This document shows positions 48,053 through 56,534 of a stretch of 64,000 nucleotides of DNA, piece after piece. Position 1 is the stretch's first letter; the number at the start of each line of letters is the position of its first letter. Origin of the DNA: Marivivens donghaensis. GTDB taxonomy: Bacteria; Pseudomonadota; Alphaproteobacteria; Rhodobacterales; Rhodobacteraceae. The translations under genes were made by a program, and so were the position numbers. The stretch lies in the NCBI RefSeq assembly GCF_030410045.1, contig NZ_JAUFRA010000002.1, positions 153,866-217,865 of the forward strand. Reading direction: 5' to 3'. Below the pieces are notes generated by a model. That model worked only from the letters and a program-made list of their open reading frames with translations. It was not told the origin of the DNA and made no database searches.

Positions 48053-48757
48053 TTATTCTTCGTTGTAGCGGTAGCCGATGCCGTAGAGGGTCTCGATCGC
48101 ACCAAATTCGTCGTCCACTTGGCGCATTTTCTTGCGCAGGCGTTTGATGTGGCTGTCGATAGTCCGGTCGTCGACGTAGACTTGATCGTCGTAAGCAACG
48201 TCCATCAACTGGTCACGCGACTTAACAAAGCCGGGGCGCTGGGCCAGTGCTTGCAGCAACAGAAATTCGGTAACGGTCAGCGATACATCGCGACCTTTCC
48301 ATTTTACGGCGTGCCGCAGGGGGTCCATGGTCAGTGGGCCACGTTCCATCACCTTGTTGCTTTCGTCGACCTCTTCGGGCGTGATGCCGTTCATGGCATC
48401 CTGACGGCGCAGAAGGGTTCGGATGCGTTCGACCAAAAGACGCTGGCTGAAGGGCTTTTTGACGTAGTCGTCAGCGCCCATGCGAAGCCCCAATACCTCG
48501 TCGATTTCGTCATCTTTGGAGGTGAGGAAAATCACCGGCATCGTAGTTTTCTGGCGGAGACGCTGCAGAAGGTCCATGCCGTCCATGCGGGGCATTTTAA
48601 TGTCCAGCACTGCCATGTCGGGCAATTTTTTGTTGAAAGCGTCCAGCGCTTGCTGGCCGTCATTATATGTCTCGACCTCAAAGCCTTCGGCTTCGAGAGT
48701 CATTGCTACAGAAGTTAGAATATTCCGGTCGTCATCGACCAACGCAATACGATGCAT
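48053..48757 (-). CDS. chvI: Response regulator ChvI (OmpR family)
   Basis: A 234-residue OmpR-type regulator. The receiver carries Asp9/Asp10, phospho-acceptor Asp52 (VLDIKMPRMDG) and Lys in FLTSKDD, and the C-terminal winged helix (about 135-230) has VTEFLLLQALAQRPG and DDRTIDSHIKRLRKKM. It begins the leftward unit chvI-chvG-hprK-rapZ-EIIA-HPr and is divergent from pckA. In relatives ChvI or the associated regulatory circuit affects pckA. Confidence 0.96.
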   Translation of the reverse strand: MHRIALVDDDRNILTSVAMTLEAEGFEVETYNDGQQALDAFNKKLPDMAVLDIKMPRMDGMDLLQRLRQKTTMPVIFLTSKDDEIDEVLGLRMGADDYVKKPFSQRLLVERIRTLLRRQDAMNGITPEEVDESNKVMERGPLTMDPLRHAVKWKGRDVSLTVTEFLLLQALAQRPGFVKSRDQLMDVAYDDQVYVDDRTIDSHIKRLRKKMRQVDDEFGAIETLYGIGYRYNEE

Positions 48758-48921
48758 GGGGTGTCGCCTCTTCAGCCTGATTTTTTATACTGCTCTTTTT
48801 TCCGACTGTTGTCCCTTTTTTGGCTGAGCGAATCAATCAGAAACTGAATTCGGCTATGTTTGCGGCAACATGATTGTGCCAAAAAAACCCGTTCGAGGAC
48901 TTTCGGGTCACACTCGACTAT

Positions 48922-48966
48922 GGTCGCGCTAAATGGTTGCGCTAACACGAAAATGATTGCGCTAAC
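48922..48966 (+). promoter_or_regulatory. Three near-identical 12-bp direct repeats upstream of pckA
   Basis: GGTCGCGCTAAA (48922-48933), GGTTGCGCTAAC (48935-48946) and GATTGCGCTAAC (48955-48966) share the consensus GRTYGCGCTAAM, starting 13 and 20 bases apart, 91-135 bases before pckA. The GCGCTAAC core resembles half-sites of LacI-type operators (TTAGCGCTAA). Candidate binding region for a pckA or chvI regulator in the 299-base divergent spacer. Confidence 0.6.
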
Positions 48967-49056
48967 TGCGACAAAGCCGCCTTTTCTGATGAAAAATCAT
49001 AGTGCTATGTGGACCTCTATCTAGGGCGCATCGCCCGCAATCAGGAGAGAGAGACA

Positions 49057-50655
49057 ATGGACCACGGACGGGTCAACCCAACCATGAAGCTTGAACATCA
49101 GGGCATCACTGGACTGGGCTATGTCTATTATAACCTGATGGAGCCGGCGCTGATTGAGCAGTCGTTGAAGGCAGGTGAAAGCACACTTGGCAACGGCGGC
49201 GCGCTTCTCGTGTCGACTGGTAAACACACTGGTCGCTCGCCAAAAGACAAATTCGTTGTTCGCACAGCGTCTGTAGAAGACACCATTTGGTGGGAAAACA
49301 ACGCTCCGATGGAAGCTGACAAATTCGACGTTCTCTACGCCGATATGCTAGACCACATGAAGGGCAAGAACTACTTTGTTCAGGACCTTTTCGGTGGCGC
49401 CGATCCTGCGCATCGTCTGGACGTTCGTATGGTGACCGAGCTTGCATGGCATTCGCTGTTCATCCGCACCATGCTGCGCCGTCCAGAGCGTGAAGAGCTT
49501 GATAACTTCACCCCTGAATGGACCATCATCAACTGCCCGACCTTCAAGGCGAACCCTGAAAAGCACGGCTGCCGCACCGAGACCGTTATCTCGTTGAACT
49601 TCGACAAGAAGATGATCCTTATCGGTGGCACTGAATACGCAGGTGAGAACAAGAAGTCGGTCTTTACTCTTTTAAACTACCTGCTGCCTGAAAAAGGCAT
49701 CATGCCGATGCACTGCTCTGCCAACCACGCGATTGGCAACCCAGTGGATACTGCGATCTTCTTTGGTCTGTCGGGCACTGGTAAAACGACCCTGTCGGCT
49801 GACCCTGATCGCGTTCTGATCGGCGACGATGAGCATGGCTGGTCCGATCGTGGCACCTTCAACTTCGAAGGCGGTTGCTACGCAAAAACGATCAATCTGT
49901 CGGCAGAAGCTGAGCCAGAAATCTACGCGACCTGTTCGATGTTCGGCACCGTCATCGAAAACATGGTCTACGACGACGAGACCAAGGTTCTTGATTTCCA
50001 AGACAACTCGATCACCGACAACATGCGCTGCGCTTACCCGCTGCACTACATTTCCAACGCATCTGATACTGCGCTGGGCGGTCACCCGAAAAACATCATC
50101 ATGCTGACCTGTGATGCATATGGTGTTCTTCCACCGATCGCGCGTCTGACACCTGCTCAGGCGATGTACCACTTCCTGTCGGGCTTCACGTCGAAAACCC
50201 CAGGCACCGAGATTGGCGTGACCGAACCGATCCCGACCTTCTCGACTTGCTTCGGTGCGCCGTTCATGCCGCGTCGTCCGGAAGTCTACGGTAAGCTACT
50301 GCAAGAAAAAATCGCATCCTATGGCGCGACCTGCTGGTTGGTGAACACTGGCTGGACTGGTGGTGCATTCGGCACAGGTAGCCGTATGCCGATCAAAGCA
50401 ACCCGCGCTCTGCTCACCGCTGCGCTGGACGGTTCGCTGAACGAAGCAACCTTCCGTAAAGATCCGAACTTTGGCTTTGACGTGCCTGTCACTGTTGAAG
50501 GCGTCGACGCGAAGCTTCTCGATCCGCGCGCGACTTGGGGCGACAAGGCTGCGTTTGATGCGCAAGCTCACAAACTGGTCGAAATGTTCGCTGAGAACTT
50601 TGCTCAGTATGTTCCTTACATCGATGAGGACGTTAAGGCAGCTGCAATCGGCTAA
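49057..50655 (+). CDS. pckA: Phosphoenolpyruvate carboxykinase (ATP)
   Basis: PckA converts oxaloacetate and ATP to PEP and CO2, opening gluconeogenesis from C4 acids. The 532-residue protein has STGKHTGRSPKDKFVV (53-68), the kinase-1a loop GLSGTGKTT (237-245), ADPDRVLIGDDEHGW and NFEGGCYAKTI. GGAGAGAG precedes the chosen ATG (MDHGRVNP); the longer frame is not family-like. Divergent from chvI; followed by a terminator. Functionally it drains the oxaloacetate and malate yielded by the ethylmalonyl-CoA pathway. Confidence 0.97.
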   Translation: MDHGRVNPTMKLEHQGITGLGYVYYNLMEPALIEQSLKAGESTLGNGGALLVSTGKHTGRSPKDKFVVRTASVEDTIWWENNAPMEADKFDVLYADMLDHMKGKNYFVQDLFGGADPAHRLDVRMVTELAWHSLFIRTMLRRPEREELDNFTPEWTIINCPTFKANPEKHGCRTETVISLNFDKKMILIGGTEYAGENKKSVFTLLNYLLPEKGIMPMHCSANHAIGNPVDTAIFFGLSGTGKTTLSADPDRVLIGDDEHGWSDRGTFNFEGGCYAKTINLSAEAEPEIYATCSMFGTVIENMVYDDETKVLDFQDNSITDNMRCAYPLHYISNASDTALGGHPKNIIMLTCDAYGVLPPIARLTPAQAMYHFLSGFTSKTPGTEIGVTEPIPTFSTCFGAPFMPRRPEVYGKLLQEKIASYGATCWLVNTGWTGGAFGTGSRMPIKATRALLTAALDGSLNEATFRKDPNFGFDVPVTVEGVDAKLLDPRATWGDKAAFDAQAHKLVEMFAENFAQYVPYIDEDVKAAAIG

Positions 50656-50677
50656 TGCCACGTCGCAGAAAATTGAG

Positions 50678-50703
50678 GGGCCAGACGGGAAACTGTCCGG
50701 CCC
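50678..50703 (+). terminator. Terminator after pckA
   Basis: GGGCC-A-GAC (50678-50686) pairs with GTC-C-GGCCC (50695-50703), then TTTTTATT follows. It lies 23 bases after the pckA stop. Confidence 0.88.
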
Positions 50704-50743
50704 TTTTTATTGACTTCGCCCAATGAAAGGGCACCATGCAGCC

Positions 50744-51280
50744 ATGATGAAATATGTGCCCCTTGTTGCTTTGTTCTGTATGCCTGCCGTTGCCTTTGCC
50801 GAAGGGTATCGGTCAAAGCCCACCATCGTTGTTGGGGACATTGGGTTGCATTGCCCTTACGAGATTACGGGCAGCGAACCTGCGCCAAATACCGAAAATG
50901 GTGTCATTGATACCATCAGCGGCGAACCGCAGGTCATTGCGCATACAACGACTGTTCCAGCTATTCCTGACCTTGGGTTTGGGGTGCAGCTTCGTCTGGC
51001 CGAAGGCGTCACGCTCCCTGGTGCTGAGATTGTCGTGCGTCATCCGCCGATGGGGGCAGAGGGCGTGACAGAACAGCGTTGGTATCCGAACTTTAACGAT
51101 CAGACCTATTCGCTGAGTATGTACCGCTTTGATTTTCCGTATGAGTTGCTGGTCGGGACATGGTCATTCTCTGTCGAGCAGGGCGGCCAGACGCATTTCA
51201 TCGCTGAATTCGATGTCGTGCCGCCGCCGGCTGGGCTGACAATTGATGCGCTTTGCTCGGGTGAGGGACTTCTGTCCTAG
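50744..51280 (+). CDS. DUF3859 domain-containing secreted protein
   Basis: A 178-residue exported protein with a signal peptide (MMKYVPLVALFCMPAVAFA) and a mature part of beta character (FGVQLRLAEGVTLPGAEIV; GTWSFSVEQGGQTHF) matching DUF3859 by pattern. Function unknown. Several in-frame ATGs exist at the start (from 50723); I choose the one at 50744 that opens the signal peptide. The stop abuts the convergent TauE-type gene with no spacer. Confidence 0.7.
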   Translation: MMKYVPLVALFCMPAVAFAEGYRSKPTIVVGDIGLHCPYEITGSEPAPNTENGVIDTISGEPQVIAHTTTVPAIPDLGFGVQLRLAEGVTLPGAEIVVRHPPMGAEGVTEQRWYPNFNDQTYSLSMYRFDFPYELLVGTWSFSVEQGGQTHFIAEFDVVPPPAGLTIDALCSGEGLLS

Positions 51281-52051
51281 TCACCCCATCCAGCCGCGAC
51301 GGATTAGGTTTACACCTGCTATGAGCAGCACCCATAGGGTCGCCTTGCGGAACAAGGCCTGATCAATGCGATCATGGATATGGAACCCGATCCACATACC
51401 TGCGAACGCGGGCAAGAGCAGGATCGCGGAAAACGGCAGTGTATTCATGTTGAGAATTCCAGACTTGAGGTGCCCAGCTAGAAGCATGAAAGCGCCAGAT
51501 CCGTACACCACGCCTTGAACCACGAATTGCCTTGCCTTGGGTGTATTGACGGCAACCAGATAAAGAACTGTCGTTGGGCCCCAGGTGCCCGCGAAACCAC
51601 CAAGCGCGCCTGATAAGAAACCAGCAACGATGGACGCGCTTCGGCGATGCTCGGGCTTTATATGCAGCTTAACTCCTGAAATCTGAATGATGCACAGTAC
51701 GGTGACAACGATACCAAGGCCCAAGAGCATCGCGTCAGGCGAAACATAGGCCACGAATTGCGAGGTGATTAGGATCATCACGCAGACGATCAGAACGTAC
51801 AGGCCATACTCGCGCAGCGCGTCTCTTGCCTCTGCCCAACCCGCCTTCGCGATCTGCAAAATATTGGACATCACGATAGGCAGAATGATCCCCGCCACCA
51901 CGACTTTCGGGTCAATGAGAATGCCCATTCCCGAGATCATAATGAGCGGCATCGCGAATCCGATAGCCCCCTTAACGACGCCCGCAACGAGCGTCACAGC
52001 GAAGGCAAAGACCAGAAGTTCGGGCGAAATCAGGGAAAAAATACTATCCAT
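51281..52051 (-). CDS. TauE/SafE family transporter, short form
   Basis: A 256-residue inner membrane protein with about eight helices. TauE/SafE signatures: LVAGVVKGAIGFAMPLIMI near residue 20 and FLSGALGGFAGTWGPTTVLYL near residue 145. It is only distantly similar to the other TauE protein in this window (30838-31746) and lacks its Lys/Arg loop. Divergent from mcd. Predicted exporter or importer of small anions; substrate unknown. Confidence 0.85.
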   Translation of the reverse strand: MDSIFSLISPELLVFAFAVTLVAGVVKGAIGFAMPLIMISGMGILIDPKVVVAGIILPIVMSNILQIAKAGWAEARDALREYGLYVLIVCVMILITSQFVAYVSPDAMLLGLGIVVTVLCIIQISGVKLHIKPEHRRSASIVAGFLSGALGGFAGTWGPTTVLYLVAVNTPKARQFVVQGVVYGSGAFMLLAGHLKSGILNMNTLPFSAILLLPAFAGMWIGFHIHDRIDQALFRKATLWVLLIAGVNLIRRGWMG

Positions 52052-52141
52052 AGGCTAGGTGCATATCGCTAAGTTGTTCGCTTCGCACGAAAAATCCAGC
52101 GCGACATTTATGTTCTTTGACTTTTGTCTAAACGAAATTAA

Positions 52142-52159
52142 GTTGCGCTGCAGTTGCGA
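52142..52159 (+). promoter_or_regulatory. GTTGCG direct repeat upstream of mcd
   Basis: GTTGCGCTGCAGTTGCGA contains two GTTGCG units 11 bases apart, 39-56 bases before the mcd start. The arrangement is reminiscent of the TTTGCAAA-N4-TTTGCAAA sites of PccR-type regulators and of the motif before ccr, but the match is loose. Confidence 0.3.
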
Positions 52160-52197
52160 AGAGTTTATCTCTGCACTAGCACAATAAGGAGCGCGAC

Positions 52198-53874
52198 ATG
52201 CCCCACGACGGACAGGATATCGTTATGACAACCTCGCCCATTCTTGAGAACCTTTTGGGTCTAACTGGTGCAGCGCTTGCACCTCTCGAAGAACTTCTTT
52301 CGACGGCCAAAGACACAGTGCGATCCAAGGTGAGCGTTGATGGTCGCGTGTCGGGCGGTTTGGTCGAAGAACATCAGTCGGTTGCGCATGGCCTCGCGTG
52401 GTTGGCGACCTATGTCGAAGCACTGAAAGAAATGCACGGCTGGGCTGATCGTTTGAATGCCGAGGGCAAATTCGGCGAAGTCGAACAGATCATCCTGCAG
52501 ATCGCATTTGGCGAATACCTCGCGCAGCTCAAAGGCGGCATCCCAATGTCGCAGGGCGAAATTCTGCGCCTCTCTGAACTCGGTGTTGCGGATACGCTTG
52601 CCCAGCCAGAGGTCGTTACACTCGTTTGTGCTGGGAACTCGCAAGCGGCTCGCTCCCGCTTGGTCGAGATCATGCAGGATCAAGCGGGTTCGACCATGTT
52701 TGGTGCATCCGGTCTGGATGAAGAACTGGAGATGATCCGCGACCAGTTCCGCCGTTACGCGTTGGAAAAAGTGGAGCCGTTCGCCCACGAATGGCACCTC
52801 AAGGACGAATTAATCCCGATGGAGATCATCGAAGAACTCGCGGAAATGGGTGTCTTTGGTCTCACCATCCCCGAAGAGTTCGGCGGTTTTGGCCTGTCCA
52901 AGGCGTCCATGTGCGTTGTCTCCGAAGAACTGTCCCGTGGTTACATTGGTGTCGGTTCGCTCGGCACTCGTTCCGAAATCGCGGCAGAGCTGATCCTTGC
53001 GGGTGGTACGCAAGAGCAGAAGGAAAACTGGCTGCCTAAACTTGCGTCTGCTGAGATTCTTCCGACTGCGGTATTCACTGAGCCTAACACGGGCTCTGAC
53101 CTTGGTTCTCTCCGCACCCGTGCTGTGAAAGACGAAAACGGTGATTACCGCATCACGGGCAACAAGACATGGATCACCCACGCGGCTCGTACGCATGTGA
53201 TGACCCTGTTGGCCCGCACCGATCCGAACACGACGGACTACAAAGGTCTGTCCATGTTCCTCGCTGAAAAGACACCGGGAACTGACGAACATCCGTTCCC
53301 AACCGAAGGCATGACGGGCGGTGAGATCGAGGTTCTCGGTTATCGCGGGATGAAGGAATACGAGCTTGGCTTTGATAACTTCAAAGTTAAGGGAGAAAAC
53401 CTTCTCGGCGGTGAAGAGGGTAATGGTTTTAAACAGTTGATGCAGACGTTTGAATCGGCGCGTATCCAAACTGCCGCGCGTGCGATCGGTGTTGCGCAGT
53501 CTGCTTTGGATGTGGCGATGCAGTATGCGATTGACCGCAAACAGTTCGGCAAATCGCTGATCAACTTCCCGCGTGTGTCGGGCAAACTTGCGATGATGGC
53601 CGTTGAAATCATGATCGCGCGTCAGTTGACCTACTTCTCGGCTCGCGAGAAAGACGCGGATCGTCGCTGTGACCTCGAAGCTGGTATGGCAAAGCTTCTC
53701 GGTGCGCGTATTGCATGGGCATGTGCGGATAACGGTCTACAAATCCACGGCGGCAACGGCTTTGCTCTGGAGTACAAGATCAGCCGTATCCTTTGTGATG
53801 CTCGCATCCTGAACATCTTTGAAGGTGCTGCCGAAATTCAGGCGCAGGTTATCGCACGCCGTATCTTGGGCTAA
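52198..53874 (+). CDS. mcd: Methylsuccinyl-CoA dehydrogenase
   Basis: Mcd oxidises (2S)-methylsuccinyl-CoA to mesaconyl-CoA in the ethylmalonyl-CoA pathway. The 558-residue protein is an acyl-CoA dehydrogenase with the extra N-terminal domain of about 170 residues typical of Mcd. The core has EELAEMGVFGLTIPEEFGG, AVFTEPNTGSDLGSLRT, ITHAARTHVMTLLAR and the C-terminal LQIHGGNGFALEYKISRI with FEGAAEIQAQVIARRIL. AAGGAG precedes the ATG (a second Met lies at residue 10). EtfAB at 56.5-58.2 kb is the likely electron acceptor. Convergent with recO, four-base overlap. Confidence 0.93.
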   Translation: MPHDGQDIVMTTSPILENLLGLTGAALAPLEELLSTAKDTVRSKVSVDGRVSGGLVEEHQSVAHGLAWLATYVEALKEMHGWADRLNAEGKFGEVEQIILQIAFGEYLAQLKGGIPMSQGEILRLSELGVADTLAQPEVVTLVCAGNSQAARSRLVEIMQDQAGSTMFGASGLDEELEMIRDQFRRYALEKVEPFAHEWHLKDELIPMEIIEELAEMGVFGLTIPEEFGGFGLSKASMCVVSEELSRGYIGVGSLGTRSEIAAELILAGGTQEQKENWLPKLASAEILPTAVFTEPNTGSDLGSLRTRAVKDENGDYRITGNKTWITHAARTHVMTLLARTDPNTTDYKGLSMFLAEKTPGTDEHPFPTEGMTGGEIEVLGYRGMKEYELGFDNFKVKGENLLGGEEGNGFKQLMQTFESARIQTAARAIGVAQSALDVAMQYAIDRKQFGKSLINFPRVSGKLAMMAVEIMIARQLTYFSAREKDADRRCDLEAGMAKLLGARIAWACADNGLQIHGGNGFALEYKISRILCDARILNIFEGAAEIQAQVIARRILG

Positions 53875-54599
53875 TCAAGACGCGCTATCGCGTCGATCAA
53901 TCTCTGACGAGCCGCGGGAACTTCGCGGCTCGTTTGCGTTCCGAATAGCCGATTTTCGATGAAATATCCGGTCGTTCCGAGGGCGCGCGCGATTTCCCCG
54001 CCAGATGCATCGCCTTCGCCCTTCATCACAGGCACCAAGGGCAATAATCGGTTCGCCCATTCCCCAGCGCCCTCTTTACTTACCGCTCGGCCAGATTTGG
54101 GTGAAATATAGGAAAGGTCCTCGTTCACGCCTCTCACAGCGCATGCGGAAAGGTCTAATCCGTAGCCGAGCTCATCGAGGAGTGACATTTCCCAATGCAG
54201 GTAAGCGAGCGGCCAAACGTCGTTCTGACCTAGTAGATCAAGAAGTTGCACAGTCCGGTTATAGAGCGGTTCATGTTTCTCACGCTCTGGTAAGGATTGG
54301 CATAGTAGGGCGCAAACCGCCCCAAGTCCGCTGAGGGCAAGTCTGTCTGACATTACCTGCGCCGACCGACTGCGCAGTGGCTCAATCGTAAAACTACCGA
54401 GGTGATCGTCGAGGCGGGCTTTCCATGTCACTGAAACCTGCGAGCCGGGCTGAAGCGTTGCCGCCATTTTGCGGCTTGCACCTCCACGCACTACGCCCGC
54501 GTGACGCCCTCTGGACGGCGTAAAAACCTCGATAATCATCGAGGTCTCGCCATGCACGCGCGAAGCAAGAAGAGCGCCTTCGTCCTGCCATTCGATCAT
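53871..54599 (-). CDS. recO: DNA repair protein RecO
   Basis: RecO works in the RecFOR pathway, loading RecA at gaps. The 242-residue protein has an N-terminal OB fold (IEWQDEGALLASRVHGETSMI, RHAGVVRGGASRK) and a helical C-terminal domain (LHWEMSLLDELGYGLDL). The zinc-ligand cysteines seen in some RecO proteins are largely missing. It lies downstream of the hydroxyacyl-CoA dehydrogenase gene with 21 bases between. Confidence 0.93.
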   Translation of the reverse strand: MIEWQDEGALLASRVHGETSMIIEVFTPSRGRHAGVVRGGASRKMAATLQPGSQVSVTWKARLDDHLGSFTIEPLRSRSAQVMSDRLALSGLGAVCALLCQSLPEREKHEPLYNRTVQLLDLLGQNDVWPLAYLHWEMSLLDELGYGLDLSACAVRGVNEDLSYISPKSGRAVSKEGAGEWANRLLPLVPVMKGEGDASGGEIARALGTTGYFIENRLFGTQTSREVPAARQRLIDAIARLD

Positions 54600-54620
54600 A
54601 GCGGGATCGAACGCATGTGA

Positions 54621-55496
54621 TTAACGGGTTGGAACGGGCTTATCGCCGCGATAATCGTAGAAACCACGCTTGGTTTTGCGACCCAGCCAACCCGCTTCAA
54701 CGTATTTGGTCAGCAATGGGCAAGGGCGGTATTTCGTGTCCGCGAGGCCTTCGTGCAGAACGTTCATGATCGCCAGACAAGTGTCGAGGCCAATGAAATC
54801 GGCGAGCTCCAGTGGGCCCATCGGGTGGTTGGCGCCCAGTTTCATCGATGTGTCGATGGAGGACACGTTGCCGACGCCTTCGTAAAGGGAATAGACGGCT
54901 TCGTTGATCATCGGCATCAGGATGCGGTTCACGATGAAAGCAGGGAAATCTTCGGACGTTGCGGAGGTTTTGCCGAGTTTTTCAACGACTTCCTGACATT
55001 GTTGGTACGTCTCGTCATCGGTTGCGATGCCACGGATCAATTCAACCAGCTGCATCACGGGCACTGGGTTCATAAAGTGGAAACCGATGAATTTTTCGGG
55101 TCGATCCGTGCGGCTGGCGAGGCGCGTGATCGAAATGGACGACGTGTTTGATGCGAGGATCGTTGTCGGCGTGATATGAGGGAGCAGTTCGTCGAAAATC
55201 GCCTGCTTGACCGTTTCGCGTTCGGTTGCGGCCTCGATGATCAGATCGCAAGGTCCAAGATCGGTAAGCGTTTGCGTCGTCGAAATACGGCCCATCGCAG
55301 CGGCTTTGTCTTCCTCGGTGACGACACCTTTGGACACTTGGCGCGTGATATTCTTGTCGATCAATGCGACGGCGGCGGCCAAGGCGTCCGCGCTGATGTC
55401 AGTCATCATCACATCGTATCCGGCCAACGCAAACACGTGAGCAATGCCGTTGCCCATCTGTCCTGCGCCGACAACGCCTACTTTGTTAATCGCCAT
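54621..55496 (-). CDS. 3-hydroxybutyryl-CoA dehydrogenase
   Basis: A 291-residue NAD(P)-dependent 3-hydroxyacyl-CoA dehydrogenase of the Hbd/PaaH type. The dinucleotide loop GAGQMGNGIA is at 10-19, the catalytic His lies in GFHFMNPVPVMQLVE, and Glu in that same motif; the C-terminal dimerisation domain includes GANHPMGPLELADFIGLD. Its natural direction (butyrate oxidation or PHB-linked acetoacetyl-CoA reduction) is not settled by sequence. It is upstream of recO. Confidence 0.9.
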   Translation of the reverse strand: MAINKVGVVGAGQMGNGIAHVFALAGYDVMMTDISADALAAAVALIDKNITRQVSKGVVTEEDKAAAMGRISTTQTLTDLGPCDLIIEAATERETVKQAIFDELLPHITPTTILASNTSSISITRLASRTDRPEKFIGFHFMNPVPVMQLVELIRGIATDDETYQQCQEVVEKLGKTSATSEDFPAFIVNRILMPMINEAVYSLYEGVGNVSSIDTSMKLGANHPMGPLELADFIGLDTCLAIMNVLHEGLADTKYRPCPLLTKYVEAGWLGRKTKRGFYDYRGDKPVPTR

Positions 55497-55655
55497 GGCT
55501 TTGCCCTCTGATCTGTTCTGGGGAACCATATGTCCGCAATGGGCAAACGTTCAAGGCGGCAGTTTCCTTAAACATTGTTCTAATTCCCAAGTTTATCCAT
55601 TTGGCAAGGTTTGGGGCCGACTCTCAGCAGTGGTGAGTGAAAACTGGTGGGAGCC

Positions 55656-56480
55656 ATGAGACATGAAAAACTGGAGGCAGCGGGCCTCGATTATGCTGTG
55701 TGTAGGTATGGTGGGTCGCGATTACTGTTTCGCGGGCCCAAGCGACCGACGGACAAGCCGTATATCACTTTTGTGGGCGGCACGGATGTCTTTGGGAAGT
55801 ATGTCGAGAGGCCGCTTCCAGTTTTGGTCGAGCGTGAAACAAAGCGCAGTTGTGTTAACTTAGGGGTTCCGAACGGTTCAGTGGACGTTCAGTTGAATGA
55901 TCCCACGATGATGGAGCTATGCCGTCGTGCTGAGCTTTCCGTGATCCAAATTACAGGTGCTCAAAACCTATCGAACAGATTTTACCGCGTTCACCCCCGC
56001 AGGAATGATCGCCTCATTGAGGCGTCGACCGTGTTGCGCGCGCTTTATCCTGATATCGATTTCACCGAGTATAGTTTTACGCGGCATATGCTGTCCGCGC
56101 TGTTCCTGCGATCACCGAAACGGTTTGCAACGATTCAAGCGGAGCTCGAATTGGCGTGGTTGTCGCGGATGCGGACAATGTTGACGACGGTCGGGCGGCG
56201 TGTGGTGCTGCTCTGGTGGTCGGATCGGCCGCTCACGAATACCCCTTGGTATCAGCGATCAGACCCGTTTCGCGGCGACCCGATGTTTATCACGCGATCG
56301 ATGGTGCAAATGTTGAGGCCGCTGGTGAAAGGGATTGTTGAGGTTGAACCCATGGTTCCCGACGGATGCGCTGGGCTGATTGTGCCTGATGGTGAGATGC
56401 CCGCCGCTGCTGAACGTCTTCCTGTCAGGGCCCATGCGATTGCGGCTCAGAAGATTGTTCCGTTGATCAATCGGCCATGA
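55656..56480 (+). CDS. DUF6473 family protein
   Basis: A soluble protein of about 274 residues matching the DUF6473 pattern frequent in roseobacters: LDYAVCRYGGSRLLFRGP near the N-terminus, ITFVGGTDVFGKYVERPLP, VNLGVPNGSVDV, and a central SARxNRFYRVHPRRNDR-like segment. The GGTDVFGKYVE and NLG motifs recall SGNH-hydrolase-like or sulfotransferase-adjacent folds, but no activity is known. The start at 55656 (MRHEKLEAAG) fits homologues; a GTG at 55647 is the alternative. A bidirectional terminator separates it from etfA. Confidence 0.75.
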   Translation: MRHEKLEAAGLDYAVCRYGGSRLLFRGPKRPTDKPYITFVGGTDVFGKYVERPLPVLVERETKRSCVNLGVPNGSVDVQLNDPTMMELCRRAELSVIQITGAQNLSNRFYRVHPRRNDRLIEASTVLRALYPDIDFTEYSFTRHMLSALFLRSPKRFATIQAELELAWLSRMRTMLTTVGRRVVLLWWSDRPLTNTPWYQRSDPFRGDPMFITRSMVQMLRPLVKGIVEVEPMVPDGCAGLIVPDGEMPAAAERLPVRAHAIAAQKIVPLINRP

Positions 56481-56483
56481 AAA

Positions 56484-56506
56484 AACCCGCGCTAAAAGCG
56501 CGGGTT
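56484..56506. terminator. Bidirectional terminator between DUF6473 and etfA
   Basis: AACCCGCGCT (56484-56493) and AGCGCGGGTT (56497-56506) form a 10-bp perfect stem with a 3-base loop. AAAAA lies on the left and TCTGTTCTT on the right, so both convergent transcripts can end here. Confidence 0.9.
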
Positions 56507-56534
56507 CTGTTCTTACGTCATTTGTCCCGAAGGA

